Below are positions 27,818 to 36,683 of a DNA stretch of 64,000 nucleotides, one piece after another. The position numbers and the translations under genes were made by a program. Where the stretch lies: the NCBI RefSeq assembly GCF_009931615.1, contig NZ_CP046620.1:1565501-1629500 (forward strand). Reading direction: 5' to 3'. Source of the stretch: Algicella marina (lineage in GTDB: Bacteria > Pseudomonadota > Alphaproteobacteria > Rhodobacterales > Rhodobacteraceae). The notes below the pieces were generated by a model. The model was not told where the DNA came from, made no database searches, and worked only from the letters and a program-made list of their open reading frames with translations. Every line of letters starts with the position of its first letter. Positions within the stretch are counted from its first letter, which is position 1.

Positions 27818-28837
27818 ATGACGTCCGAGTTTTCCAGATCAGGCGCCACGGCCAGCAGGCGGCAGTTTATCGCCGGCGCAGCCGCCACGCTGGCAGCGCC
27901 GGCAGTGTTCGCTGCGGGAACCGAGCTTCGCTTCACCCACGCTTACGGTGAATCAGTGCTGGCCAAACCGGCGGAGCGTGTCGCCTCCATCGGTTACAAC
28001 ACCCACGATACCGTGCTGGCTCTCGGCACCGTGCCAGTGGGTCTGCGCTACTGGTACGGCGACTATCCGCACGGGGTCTGGCCGTGGGCACAGGATGCAC
28101 TCGGCGACGGTGAACCCGTGCTGATGCGCGGCGAGGTTTCCATGGAAATTATCGCCGGCCTCGCACCCGATGTGATCGTCGCCGCCGGTTCCGGCATTTC
28201 GGAAGCCGAGTACGCCCTGCTCTCGCAGATCGCCCCGGTCCTGATGCAGGAGCCCCAATACACCACCTTTGGCAGTCCATGGCAGGCCGAAACCCGGATG
28301 ATCGGGCGCGCGCTCGGGCGGCCGGACCGCGCCGAACAGCTGATACAGGGTCTGGAAGCAGCGTTCAGCGACATCAAGGCTCGCCACCCCGACTGGTCCG
28401 GAAAGACCGCCGCCGCCGCATGGCACGCCAGCGGCCAGACGGGCGCGTTTGCAGCCGAGGACACCCGCGCCCGGTTCCTCGCCGAACTCGGATTCGTGCC
28501 GACCCGGAAACTGCTGGAACTGCCCACCATCGACGGTTTCTACACCACACTCTCTCCCGAGGATCTCTCGCCTATCGACGCCGACCTTCTCGTCTGGATC
28601 TCATCCCTTGAGACCGCACCGGACATCGCCGCGCTCGCCATGCGGCGCACCCTCGACGCGCATGTCGAGGGCCGCGAGGTCTTTGCCGACCAACTCATAT
28701 CCGGCGCCCTCTCGTTCGGTACCATCCTGTCGCTGCCCTTTGCGCTGGCGGAATTGGAGGAACCGATCGCGCTGGCTCTCGACGGTGATCCGGCAACAAT
28801 CGTGCCATCCTCGCAGAAGGCCGGACTGCTACCGTGA
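27818..28837 (+). CDS. Iron-siderophore ABC transporter substrate-binding protein
   Basis: A 339-residue type III periplasmic-binding protein. The N-terminus carries a Tat-like signal (ASRRQFIAGAAATLAAPAVFA). The mature part has KPAERVASIGYNTHDTVLALG and PDVIVAAGSGISEAEYALL, typical of FepB/FhuD-like proteins linked by one long helix. GAAGAAGGGAAG precedes ATG. Its stop overlaps the first permease start (GTGA). It delivers ferric siderophore from the periplasm to the FecCD permease pair. Confidence 0.87.
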   Translation: MTSEFSRSGATASRRQFIAGAAATLAAPAVFAAGTELRFTHAYGESVLAKPAERVASIGYNTHDTVLALGTVPVGLRYWYGDYPHGVWPWAQDALGDGEPVLMRGEVSMEIIAGLAPDVIVAAGSGISEAEYALLSQIAPVLMQEPQYTTFGSPWQAETRMIGRALGRPDRAEQLIQGLEAAFSDIKARHPDWSGKTAAAAWHASGQTGAFAAEDTRARFLAELGFVPTRKLLELPTIDGFYTTLSPEDLSPIDADLLVWISSLETAPDIAALAMRRTLDAHVEGREVFADQLISGALSFGTILSLPFALAELEEPIALALDGDPATIVPSSQKAGLLP

Positions 28838-29820
28838 GCCGTCTGCTCTGGATAGCCTGCGCCTGTCTCGCGATGATGATAATTTCGCTCACGGTGGGGT
28901 TTCGCCAGATTGCGCCCGCTGTCTACTTCGATGTCCTAAATACCTACGATCCCACCGATCCTGCCCATGTCACCCTTGCCAGCATCCGCCTGCCCCGTCT
29001 TGCCGCCGGGCTCATTGCCGGGGCGGCGCTCGGTGTCGCGGGTACGGTCATGCAGGCAATCACCCGCAACCCGTTGGCCGATCCCGGCATCCTCGGTGTC
29101 AATGCCGGGGCGGCGTTCTTCCTTCTCCTGGGCACCACAATCCTCGGGCGCGCGGACGAGGCGATCGTTGCCACCCTGGCCTTCCCCGGTGCCGCCCTCG
29201 CCTCCGCGGCCGTCTTCGCGCTTGGCGGTGGCCTGCGCGGTGATGTGGGGCCGGTGCGGCTGACACTGGCAGGCGCGGCGCTGAACGCCCTTCTGCTCTC
29301 GCTCGTCACCGGCATCGTTCTGGTCCGGCAGGACTCGCTCGATGTCTTCCGCTTCTGGGTTGCCGGCTCTCTGACGCAGGCCACCACCCGCCCGCTGCTG
29401 GAAATGGCAATGGTCGCCTGCGCCGGCGGGCTGCTGGCACTGGCCGTTGCCCCGCAGATCGAGGCCCTTTCCCACGGCAAGGAAATGTCGCGCGGCCTCG
29501 GCACCCGTCCGGGCCGGGTACAGGCCGCCGCCCTGCTGATCGTCACCATGACAACCGGCGCCGCCGTTGCCGTCGCAGGCCCACTCGCTTTTCTCGGGCT
29601 GATGGTGCCACCGCTTGCCCGCCTGCTCGTCGGCCACAGGATGCGGGCCGAACTTGTCGCCGCCGCGCTGCTTGGCGCCACCATTCTGCTCGGAGCCGAC
29701 ACGCTCGGGCGGCTACTACTCGCGCCGTCTGAGATCCGCGCGGGTGTCATGACGGCGCTGCTCGGAGGCCCGGTCTTCCTCTGGCTCGCCCGTCGCATCC
29801 GTCCCGGTGCCACGACATGA
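28834..29820 (+). CDS. Iron-siderophore ABC transporter permease, FecCD family (first)
   Basis: A 328-residue permease with about ten hydrophobic segments. Family motifs are RLPRLAAGLIAGAALGVAG, MQAITRNPLADPGILGVNAGA and GPLAFLGLMVPPLARLLVG. It begins with GTG overlapping the previous stop and ends overlapping the next permease (ATGA), so all three are translationally coupled. It forms half of the ferric-siderophore channel. Confidence 0.9.
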   Translation: MSRLLWIACACLAMMIISLTVGFRQIAPAVYFDVLNTYDPTDPAHVTLASIRLPRLAAGLIAGAALGVAGTVMQAITRNPLADPGILGVNAGAAFFLLLGTTILGRADEAIVATLAFPGAALASAAVFALGGGLRGDVGPVRLTLAGAALNALLLSLVTGIVLVRQDSLDVFRFWVAGSLTQATTRPLLEMAMVACAGGLLALAVAPQIEALSHGKEMSRGLGTRPGRVQAAALLIVTMTTGAAVAVAGPLAFLGLMVPPLARLLVGHRMRAELVAAALLGATILLGADTLGRLLLAPSEIRAGVMTALLGGPVFLWLARRIRPGATT

Positions 29821-30794
29821 GAGCCGCGCTCCTCTTACCACTGCTTTTGCTCGTCGCCACCGTTACCGCGCTGATGTCCGGGCAGGCCTCGATTGGGCTG
29901 CCGCTCCTCTGGGAAGGGCTGGTGACAGGCGAAGGCCCGGGCGCACTGATGCTCGACACCATCCGCGGCCCGCGCGTCGCCACCGCGATCGGCGCGGGGG
30001 GCGTCCTCGGCCTCTCCGGCTTCATCTTTCAGACGTTGTTTCGCAACCCGCTCGCATCACCAGACATTCTCGGCTTTACGCCCGGTGCCGGCCTCGCAAT
30101 CGTCGCCGCCATCACTTTCCATCTGAATGTGCCGATGCCACTTGTCTCCGCGGCGGGCGGCATCGCCGCCGCCCTGCTGGTCGCGCTGCTCGCCATCCGC
30201 CGCGGCCACGAGACCCCGCCGCTGACGCTCATCCTCGTGGGGCTCGGCGTCGGCTTTTTCAGTTCCGCCTTTTCCACCTTCGTCATGACGGTCCTTCCCC
30301 ACAGCGAAGCCGCCGAGGCACAGCGCTGGCTCACCGGTTCGCTTGCCGCGCGCGACTGGGGCCATGTCGCCCAGGTCTGGTGGCCCGGCCTCCTGCTGGT
30401 GCTGCTGGCCATTGCCCAGGCTCGCAACCTCGCCGGGCTGGAACTCGGCAACGATCTCGCCTCCGGCCTCGGCCTGCGCACCGAAACCGTACTCTGGCTG
30501 CTCGCCGTCACCGGCGTCCTGCTCGCAGCCACCGGTGTCGCGGTCGCCGGACCGGTTCCATTTGTTGCACTCATGGCCGGCCCGCTCGGCATCCGGATTA
30601 CCGGTGCCCGCACGCATACCAGCCGCATGCTCGCCGCGGCGGGCACCGGCGCGCTGGTGCTGACCCTCGCCGATCTCGCGGCACGGACCGCCCTGCCCGG
30701 CATCGTCCTGCCCGCCGGCGTCATGACCGGCATCCTCGGCGCACCGTATCTTCTGTGGCGCCTGTCGCGGGAAATGGAGAAAGGAACACTATGA
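29817..30794 (+). CDS. Iron-siderophore ABC transporter permease, FecCD family (second)
   Basis: A 325-residue partner permease with the same layout: IRGPRVATAIGAGGVLGLSG, FQTLFRNPLASPDILGFTPGAGLA and AGPVPFVALMAGPLGIRITG. The start overlaps the preceding stop and its own stop overlaps the ATPase start. The two permeases differ in sequence, as expected of a heterodimeric FecC/FecD-type channel. Confidence 0.9.
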   Translation: MRAALLLPLLLLVATVTALMSGQASIGLPLLWEGLVTGEGPGALMLDTIRGPRVATAIGAGGVLGLSGFIFQTLFRNPLASPDILGFTPGAGLAIVAAITFHLNVPMPLVSAAGGIAAALLVALLAIRRGHETPPLTLILVGLGVGFFSSAFSTFVMTVLPHSEAAEAQRWLTGSLAARDWGHVAQVWWPGLLLVLLAIAQARNLAGLELGNDLASGLGLRTETVLWLLAVTGVLLAATGVAVAGPVPFVALMAGPLGIRITGARTHTSRMLAAAGTGALVLTLADLAARTALPGIVLPAGVMTGILGAPYLLWRLSREMEKGTL

Positions 30795-31561
30795 GCCTGA
30801 CAGCGGAAGCTCTCTCGCTGGGATACGGCAGCCGCCAGGTCATCAATGGTCTCGACCTCGCGTTGCCGGAAGGCCGGATGACGGCGATCCTAGGGCCCAA
30901 CGGCTGCGGAAAATCCACCCTGCTGCGGGCGCTGGCACGACTGATCCGCCCGCAGGCCGGTCGCATCCTTCTCGACGAAAACGATATCCACCGCTCCAAC
31001 ACCCGCCTCCTGGCACGCCGCATGGCCATCCTGCCGCAATCGCCGCTGGCGCCCGAAGGCATCACGGTTGGCGATCTCGTTCGCAGAGGCCGGATCCCAT
31101 GGCGCGGTTTTCTCAGCCCGTGGAGCAGGACAGACGCGGAGGCCTGCGCCGATGCGCTCGCCGCCGTCGGCATGACCGAACTTGCAGATCGTGATCTCGG
31201 GGAACTCTCGGGCGGCCAGCGGCAGCGCACATGGCTGGCCCTCGTCCTTGCGCAGACAACGCCGATGCTGCTGCTCGATGAGCCGACGACCTTCCTCGAC
31301 CTCGTCCACCAGATCGATGTCCTCACCCTCCTGCGCAAGCGCAACGTGGAAACGGGCACCACGGTGATCAGCGTGCTTCATGATCTCAACCTTGCTGCCC
31401 GGTTCAACGATAAGCTCGTCCTGCTCGGCCCGGCCGGACTGGTAGCCAGCGGACCCCCAGCGGAGGTTCTGACAAAGGCCAATCTGCACACCGCCTTCGG
31501 CCTCCGGGCCGAGGTGCTGCCAGACCCGGTCACCGCCAACCCAATGGTTTTCCCGCTATGA
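30791..31561 (+). CDS. Iron-siderophore ABC transporter ATP-binding protein, FecE-like
   Basis: A 256-residue ATPase: Walker A LGPNGCGKST near residue 37, signature LSGGQRQR, Walker B LLLDEPTTF and switch His in VLHDLNLAARF. AAAGGA precedes ATG 30791, which overlaps the permease stop; a much longer open frame upstream is only a shadow of the permease gene. It energises the two FecCD permeases just before it. Confidence 0.9.
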   Translation: MSLTAEALSLGYGSRQVINGLDLALPEGRMTAILGPNGCGKSTLLRALARLIRPQAGRILLDENDIHRSNTRLLARRMAILPQSPLAPEGITVGDLVRRGRIPWRGFLSPWSRTDAEACADALAAVGMTELADRDLGELSGGQRQRTWLALVLAQTTPMLLLDEPTTFLDLVHQIDVLTLLRKRNVETGTTVISVLHDLNLAARFNDKLVLLGPAGLVASGPPAEVLTKANLHTAFGLRAEVLPDPVTANPMVFPL

Positions 31562-31590
31562 CCCTTCAGCCAGCCGGCAAGGAGACGATC

Positions 31591-32622
31591 ATGCCTGCGT
31601 CCGTCATCTCTCAGGCCAGTTACCAAGGGCCGTTGCCCGACGGCCTTCTGGCCCACCTCGAAGAACATATCGTCGAGTTCGGCGTCCCGGTGCAGCAGGT
31701 TGCGGGCGGTCTGCATGTCACCTTCGGCACTACCTCGGTGGATCTGCGCCTCGGCGACAGCGCCATCGACGTAAAAATTTCAGCCGCGGATGAGATCGGG
31801 CTCTACCAGATGCGCGAAAGCGTTTGCCATTTGCTGGACCACGTTTTCCCGGAGAGCACTGGCCAGATGGCATGGCAGGGGGCGGAGCTTACGTCCCGCC
31901 GGCCGCCGAACTTTCAGCTTGCGCAGGTCAGATCCGTCGCGCCGCATGGCGCCAGCTTCCTGCGGGTGGAACTGCAATGCGAGAACCTTGTCGCCCTTGC
32001 CAGCGGACCGATGCACTTCTCGCTGCTTCTGCCACCCGCCGAACGAGCGGCCCACTGGCCGGAGATCAATGACAAGGGACGCACCATTTGGCCCGAGGGG
32101 CGAGATGCAATCCATCGCGCCGCCTACACCTTCGTCAGTCTCGATGCTGCCAGCAATTGTTTTACCTTCGATGTCTTCGTGCACGAGGGCGGACGTACCA
32201 CCACATGGGCCCGCTCTGCCACCTGCGGAGAGACCGTGGGCATCATGGGCCCCGGCGGCGGCGATTTCCCCCCCGGCGACACGCTGATCATGGCCGGCGA
32301 CGAAACCGCCCTGCCCGCGATCCGCCGCATCCTCGAAAATTCGGACGCGTCCCGCCGTGGCACCGTCTATATCGAGATCGGCAATCCGTGCGACGCCTGC
32401 CCGCTCAAAGCCCCGGCAGGCATTGATATCCACTGGTGCATTCGCGGCGAGGATAGCCTGCAAGAGCGCTTGTTCTCTCACCCGGTTTCCACCTCTTCGG
32501 AAGGCGTCTTCGTATGGGTCGCCGCAGAACAGAGCCTGATCCGCGAAGCCAAGGCGCATTTCCGCGACAAGCTGAAACTCGACCGGGCGCAATGCTATCT
32601 GGCCAGCTACTGGAGCGCATGA
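31591..32622 (+). CDS. Siderophore-interacting protein (flavin ferric reductase) with N-terminal DUF2218
   Basis: A 343-residue cytoplasmic protein. Residues 1-85 form a DUF2218 module. Then comes an FAD-binding domain (APHGASFLRVELQ, HRAAYTFVSLDA, FVHEGGRTTTWARSATCGETVGIMGPGG) and a C-terminal NAD(P)H-binding SIP domain (LIMAGDETALPAIRRIL, WVAAEQSLIREAKAHF). SIP enzymes reduce ferric siderophores to release iron after uptake. ATG 31591 has AAGGAG six bases upstream; ATG 31558, overlapping the ATPase stop, would add 11 residues and is the alternative. Confidence 0.86.
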   Translation: MPASVISQASYQGPLPDGLLAHLEEHIVEFGVPVQQVAGGLHVTFGTTSVDLRLGDSAIDVKISAADEIGLYQMRESVCHLLDHVFPESTGQMAWQGAELTSRRPPNFQLAQVRSVAPHGASFLRVELQCENLVALASGPMHFSLLLPPAERAAHWPEINDKGRTIWPEGRDAIHRAAYTFVSLDAASNCFTFDVFVHEGGRTTTWARSATCGETVGIMGPGGGDFPPGDTLIMAGDETALPAIRRILENSDASRRGTVYIEIGNPCDACPLKAPAGIDIHWCIRGEDSLQERLFSHPVSTSSEGVFVWVAAEQSLIREAKAHFRDKLKLDRAQCYLASYWSA

Positions 32623-32654
32623 AATAATGCCCGGGTCAGAAGGGAGTGACACAG

Positions 32655-32954
32655 ATGCCGACCGCAAAGCTCCGCGAACTCGGAACCTTTCCGACGGCCA
32701 ATGCCGGCAAGTATATTCAGCAACTGTGCAAACACTTCGCGCACAAGGTCGAAGTCACCTGGGATGAGACAAGCGGCACCGCCGCCCTGCCGTCAGGGCC
32801 AGCTACGCTGACAGCGACCGAAACCGAACTGATGGTGGAAATAACAGCGGCGGACGCCGAGGGCCTGCAACGCGCCCGCTATGTCATCGACAGCCACATG
32901 GAACGCTTTGCCTTCCGCGAGGCCTTCAAGACGATGGATTGGCGAAAAGGCTGA
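32655..32954 (+). CDS. DUF2218 domain protein (stand-alone)
   Basis: A 99-residue protein consisting of one DUF2218 module (FPTANAGKYIQQLCKHFAHK, then LMVEITAADAEGLQRARYVI and HMERFAFREAF). It resembles the N-terminal module of the preceding siderophore-interacting protein. GAAGGGA precedes ATG 32655; a GTG three codons upstream is a weaker start. It is the last gene of the receptor-importer-reductase operon. It probably assists siderophore or haem-iron handling in the cytoplasm, but the role is not established. Confidence 0.75.
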   Translation: MPTAKLRELGTFPTANAGKYIQQLCKHFAHKVEVTWDETSGTAALPSGPATLTATETELMVEITAADAEGLQRARYVIDSHMERFAFREAFKTMDWRKG

Positions 32955-32974
32955 TAAGATTTGATCGACGCAAC

Positions 32975-33001
32975 CGGGGCGCAACCAGCAGTCGCGCCCC
33001 G
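32975..33001. terminator. Bidirectional terminator-like hairpin between convergent genes
   Basis: CGGGGCGC pairs perfectly with GCGCCCCG around an 11-base loop. It lies between the convergent stops at 32954 and 33010 and could serve both strands. There is no clear U-run on either side, although TCCTTT follows on the plus strand. Confidence 0.6.
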
Positions 33002-33009
33002 AAGTCCTT

Positions 33010-34965
33010 TCAGAACCGCATGTTCGCCGTCAGCGACAGCGTCCGTCCCGGTTCCGGCAACGGGACGACCCTCGGACTGTCGATACCGTCAGCAAAACGG
33101 CTGGCATAGGTCTCATGGAACACGTTGCGTACATCGAAACGCACTTCCATGTTCGGCAGGAACGAAGGCGTGTATGCGGCATAAAGATTCAACACCTCGT
33201 ATCCCGGCAGATCAACCAACCCCTCGTTGTTGTCGAAGGCGATCTCCGCTGTCCCACCGATGCGCACCTGTTCGTTAAGGCTGTGCCCGGCCTCGAGCGC
33301 CACGATATGCCCGGCCGGGCGCCCGACGTAGTAGGCCGTCGAGGAAATCAACTCGTCTTCCACCTCGACATCGGCGTAGGTGTAATTCACGCGGGCAAAA
33401 CCATTGCCCCAGTCGTATCCGAGCGAGGCATCGACCCCTTTGGAAACAAGGTCGAACTGGAAACCACGATCGCCAGCCTCCGGCAACACGGCGTTCAAGC
33501 CATTGATTTCAGTGTAAAATAGCGCCGTGCTGACATCCCAGCCCCCTGTCTCATAACGCAAACCCACGCGCGCAGCATTGGCGCGGGATGTCGTCAGCCC
33601 GTCGTACGTCCAGGGGGCGCCGAAATTCACCAGCGCCGCCTCCCCGAGTTCGTAGCCACCCCAGGTGGAAGCGACGCCGACATTGAAACTCAGGCCTTCG
33701 GTCAGCTTGTAGTCCAGCGCCGCATTGCCACTGATGCCGGCACTCTCGAAGGTCGAGCCATCCGCCGCCTCGAACCTCTGGAAATCCGCGCGCGCGCCGT
33801 AGGAGACGGAAAGCCGCCCGGTCAGATCCTGCCGTGCCTGCGCGAAGACACCGATATCATACAGAACTTCCTCGCCGGAACTGTCGAACGGCCCGGGACC
33901 GCGCCCCTCGCCCTCCGCCGTTTCGCGGAAGAAGTCGATACCGGTCGAGACCATGCCGCTGGCAACGCTCCAGTCGTTTTTGAACACACCGCTCAGGCTT
34001 GTGTTGGTGCCTGTCACGCCGACAACGTCGATTTCCTGTTCGTTGTAGCTCAACTGCGCTGTCGGTGCGAACCAGCCCTCCGGTTTCTCGTCGGTGTAGG
34101 TCAACGTGAAGGACTTGCGCCGTGACAGCGCCGCAATGCTCTCACTCGTCGCACCCACGACCTCGCGGAAATCGGGCCGTGAAATCAATATTCCGCCCGG
34201 CCCCGCCTGAGCAGAGCGCCGGCCATTGTCCTCGGTCTGCGACGCCGAGAACGACAGCCTTTCTCCACCCTGCGCCGTAAACGCCAGCTTGACCATGTAA
34301 TCCGTCAGGTCCGCTTCCGTGCCCGGCACCTCGATGCCGTCACCATCCTCGTAATCATCGCTGATATGGCGGGTACCGCTCAGCAGCCATTCGAACCCAC
34401 CGGTCTGTCCGAACAATGCCAGCGTGCTCCGAAGTGCCACGCCGTTGTCCGATCCGGAGATGGAGGCAAATCCACCGAAGGGATCGCCGGGGTCGAGAAA
34501 ATCGCGCGCGTCCTTTGTCTCATAGGCAAGGGAGCCCGCCAGCGCACCCGCGCCCGCACCGGAATCGGCGGGTGCTATCCCCTCGCTGACTTCCACAGAC
34601 TTCAGCATCGCGGGATCGAGCAGGACGTTCCCTGTATGGTGAAAGGCCGACTTGTTCTGTCGCGCTCCGTCGATGGTCACAGACAGCAGGCTCTCCTCGA
34701 GACCATTCACGTAAACTTTCTGGGCAATACTTGCCCCGCCACTGGCCTTCACGGAGGATTCCCCGGCAAACACATCCTTCGTGGTCACAGGATTGCGGTT
34801 CTCGATGTCCTCCTCGTCGATGACCTCGTTCCCGAGCACCGACTGCGCGCCCGTCGATTCGATTCGCAACGTTCCCAGATCCACGGCATTCTGTGCCTGT
34901 ACCGCCGTCGGCAATACGGCCAGACACGCCGGCAGAAGCAGGTAACCCCCACGCAACTTTTCCAT
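33010..34965 (-). CDS. TonB-dependent receptor, haem/haemoprotein-type
   Basis: A 651-residue outer-membrane receptor: signal peptide (GGYLLLPACLAVLPTAVQAQ), plug with GNEVIDEEDIENRNPVTTKDVF, VTIDGARQNKSAFHHTGN and IAPADSGAGAGALAGSLAYET, and a barrel ending in LSLTANMRF. The plug sequence resembles haem/haemoglobin receptors more than the siderophore-class receptors elsewhere in this window. ATG 34965 gives the signal peptide; an in-frame extension to 35034 is rejected. It is divergent from the ExbB-ExbD-TonB operon and shares its promoter region, so co-regulation by iron is likely. Confidence 0.82.
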   Translation of the reverse strand: MEKLRGGYLLLPACLAVLPTAVQAQNAVDLGTLRIESTGAQSVLGNEVIDEEDIENRNPVTTKDVFAGESSVKASGGASIAQKVYVNGLEESLLSVTIDGARQNKSAFHHTGNVLLDPAMLKSVEVSEGIAPADSGAGAGALAGSLAYETKDARDFLDPGDPFGGFASISGSDNGVALRSTLALFGQTGGFEWLLSGTRHISDDYEDGDGIEVPGTEADLTDYMVKLAFTAQGGERLSFSASQTEDNGRRSAQAGPGGILISRPDFREVVGATSESIAALSRRKSFTLTYTDEKPEGWFAPTAQLSYNEQEIDVVGVTGTNTSLSGVFKNDWSVASGMVSTGIDFFRETAEGEGRGPGPFDSSGEEVLYDIGVFAQARQDLTGRLSVSYGARADFQRFEAADGSTFESAGISGNAALDYKLTEGLSFNVGVASTWGGYELGEAALVNFGAPWTYDGLTTSRANAARVGLRYETGGWDVSTALFYTEINGLNAVLPEAGDRGFQFDLVSKGVDASLGYDWGNGFARVNYTYADVEVEDELISSTAYYVGRPAGHIVALEAGHSLNEQVRIGGTAEIAFDNNEGLVDLPGYEVLNLYAAYTPSFLPNMEVRFDVRNVFHETYASRFADGIDSPRVVPLPEPGRTLSLTANMRF

Positions 34966-35056
34966 AATTTTCCCCTGATCAATGGCGCTTGCTGGATGGC
35001 ACGTCAGGGACGTGTGGTCTGGCTGTGGCCGCACACATTTTCACGCATCCGTTACC

Positions 35057-35072
35057 TTACTAATTTAGTCAA
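35057..35072. promoter_or_regulatory. Candidate iron-responsive operator (RirA-type IRO-like inverted repeat)
   Basis: TTACTAATTTAGTCAA is a near-perfect inverted repeat (ACTAA-T-TTAGT core). On the minus strand it reads TGA-N9-TAA, one base from the TGA-N9-TCA pattern I recall for RirA operators in alphaproteobacteria. It lies 92 bases upstream of the haem-type receptor and 132 upstream of the ExbB/TonB operon's first gene, in the shared promoter region. The regulator assignment is inferred. Confidence 0.4.
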
Positions 35073-35203
35073 ATCAACGCGCCGCCTTAGCCTGTTTCGT
35101 GCCAGTTGCCAAAATGAACCGTTTTCGACACCGATACGGGGTTTCCATCACCAAATAAGTTGATAAAAGGAATCGGGATTTATCCTGACAAGTAAAGTCA
35201 ACA

Positions 35204-35662
35204 ATGATGAAAAACCACGCACTTCCATCCCGGGCGAGCCGCATTTGCGGTGCCGCCGTCTTCGCCGCCGTCAGTTGCGCCCTGCCCGCCCACGCACAGG
35301 ACGACACGTCCGGCGGGACATTGTTGATCGAACTCAACACCGTCAGCGACAACAACGGCAACTGCCGTATGACCTTCATGGCTCAGAACCAGTACGAAAC
35401 GGAGATTGAGCAAGCCGTATTCGAAACCGTCATCCTCACCACTACCGGTGAAGTCGCGCGTCTTTCGCTCTTCGATTTCCAGTCGCTGCCGGCCGCCAAG
35501 CCGCGTGTCCGTCAGTTCGACCTCGCTGACATGGCCTGCGCCGACATCGGCCGCGTCCTCATCAACGGCACCGCCACCTGCACTGTGGAAGGCGCTGCCT
35601 CCGACGCCTGCGAAACCGGTCTCGAGCTCAAGAGCCGCATCGACGTGGAACTGCTCGGATGA
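35204..35662 (+). CDS. Secreted protein of unknown function, leader gene of the ExbBD-TonB operon
   Basis: A 152-residue protein with a signal peptide (ICGAAVFAAVSCALPAHAQ) and a mature beta-rich domain containing four cysteines (NGNCR, DMACAD, ATCTV, DACET) likely to form two disulfides. I do not recognise the family. Its stop overlaps the ExbB start (ATGA), so it is translated as part of the energiser operon. A periplasmic partner of TonB/ExbD, or a protein aiding the divergent receptor, is possible; nothing in the sequence proves either. Confidence 0.7.
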   Translation: MMKNHALPSRASRICGAAVFAAVSCALPAHAQDDTSGGTLLIELNTVSDNNGNCRMTFMAQNQYETEIEQAVFETVILTTTGEVARLSLFDFQSLPAAKPRVRQFDLADMACADIGRVLINGTATCTVEGAASDACETGLELKSRIDVELLG

Positions 35663-36330
35663 ATGCTTTCACCGACATCACCGAAGTTCTCCGCCGCATA
35701 ATTGATCTCGGTGGCCCGGTCGTCGCCATCCTCATCGGCATGTCGGTCATCACCGGCGCCGTGACCCTCTATAAGCTCTGGCAGTACCGCGCCGCCGGCG
35801 TAGGCCGCCATCTCGTGCTATCCGAGGCCATGGGCATCTGGGATTCCGGCGAGGCCCGCGCCGCCAGCCGCCGGCTGGACGACAGTCGCAGCTACCTGGC
35901 GCCGATGATCGCGTCTGCCATGCGCGGCAAGGGCGGCAAGCATCTGCCCGACCGTCTCACCGCCGAAGCCGGCGCCGCGTTCGAAAGGCTGGAAAGCGGT
36001 TTCCGCATTCTCGACAGCATCGCCCAGCTTGCCCCCCTGCTCGGCCTTTTCGGAACCGTGCTCGGCATGATCGACGCCTTTCAGGCGTTGCAGAATGCCG
36101 GCAGTTCCGTCGATCCGTCAATTCTCGCCGGCGGCATCTGGGTGGCGCTCATGACCACCGCCGTCGGTCTTGCCGTCGCCATGCCCACCTCGCTCATCCT
36201 GACGTGGTTCGAAAGCCGCATGGCCAAGGAACGCGCCTTCGCGGAACTCGCCCTCAGCACCATCCTGGCCCCACGCGGCGAGGCGCAGACGGCAGAGGTG
36301 CCCGCAGGTGTACCCGCCTATGCCGGCTAG
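35659..36330 (+). CDS. exbB: ExbB/TolQ/MotA-family proton channel protein
   Basis: A 223-residue inner-membrane protein with three hydrophobic segments (about 17-40, 118-145, 155-182) separated by a cytoplasmic loop, as in ExbB. The key stretch LAPLLGLFGTVLGMIDAFQAL and GGIWVALMTTAVGLAVAMP is the MotA/TolQ/ExbB signature. It forms the pentameric channel that, with ExbD, couples the proton gradient to TonB. The start overlaps the upstream stop, and its end overlaps the first ExbD gene by a few codons. Confidence 0.9.
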   Translation: MNAFTDITEVLRRIIDLGGPVVAILIGMSVITGAVTLYKLWQYRAAGVGRHLVLSEAMGIWDSGEARAASRRLDDSRSYLAPMIASAMRGKGGKHLPDRLTAEAGAAFERLESGFRILDSIAQLAPLLGLFGTVLGMIDAFQALQNAGSSVDPSILAGGIWVALMTTAVGLAVAMPTSLILTWFESRMAKERAFAELALSTILAPRGEAQTAEVPAGVPAYAG

Positions 36331-36679
36331 CAAACCCTTTCAGCGCCGCCGCCTGTCGATGACGCCGCTGATCGACGTCATCTTCCTTCTGCTGCTCTTC
36401 TTCATGCTGTCCTCGACCTTCTCAAAATTCGGCGAGATCGAGTTGACCCATGCCGCAGCGGGTGCCGGCACGCAGGCGGAAAAGCCGTGGTTTCTGCAAC
36501 TGTCAGAGGATGGGCTGCGGCTCAACGGTGCCGACACTCCGCTGGAGGCAGTGGCCGAGACTGTTGACACCGGCATCATCCTCGTCAGCCTCGCCGCCGG
36601 GACATCTTCCCAGCGACTTGTTGATTTGCTCGCGCAGCTGCGCGGCAAACCCGGCCTCAGCGTCACAGTTCTGGAATAG
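36320..36679 (+). CDS. exbD: ExbD/TolR-family protein 1 (canonical Asp)
   Basis: A 119-residue protein: short cytoplasmic N-terminus (MPASKPFQRRRLSM), one membrane helix (TPLIDVIFLLLLFFMLSSTF) with the conserved proton-carrying Asp19, and a periplasmic domain to the end. ATG 36320 overlaps the ExbB stop; GTG 36308 is an alternative that adds MYPP. It is expected to work as an ExbD dimer inside the ExbB pentamer. It differs from the next ExbD at exactly the key residue. Confidence 0.88.
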   Translation: MPASKPFQRRRLSMTPLIDVIFLLLLFFMLSSTFSKFGEIELTHAAAGAGTQAEKPWFLQLSEDGLRLNGADTPLEAVAETVDTGIILVSLAAGTSSQRLVDLLAQLRGKPGLSVTVLE

Positions 36680-36683
36680 CCCC

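Noticed and set aside
26221-27936. Minus-strand open frame of 571 codons opposite the siderophore receptor
   Set aside because: The plus-strand receptor has a signal peptide, plug and barrel motifs; the antisense frame has none.
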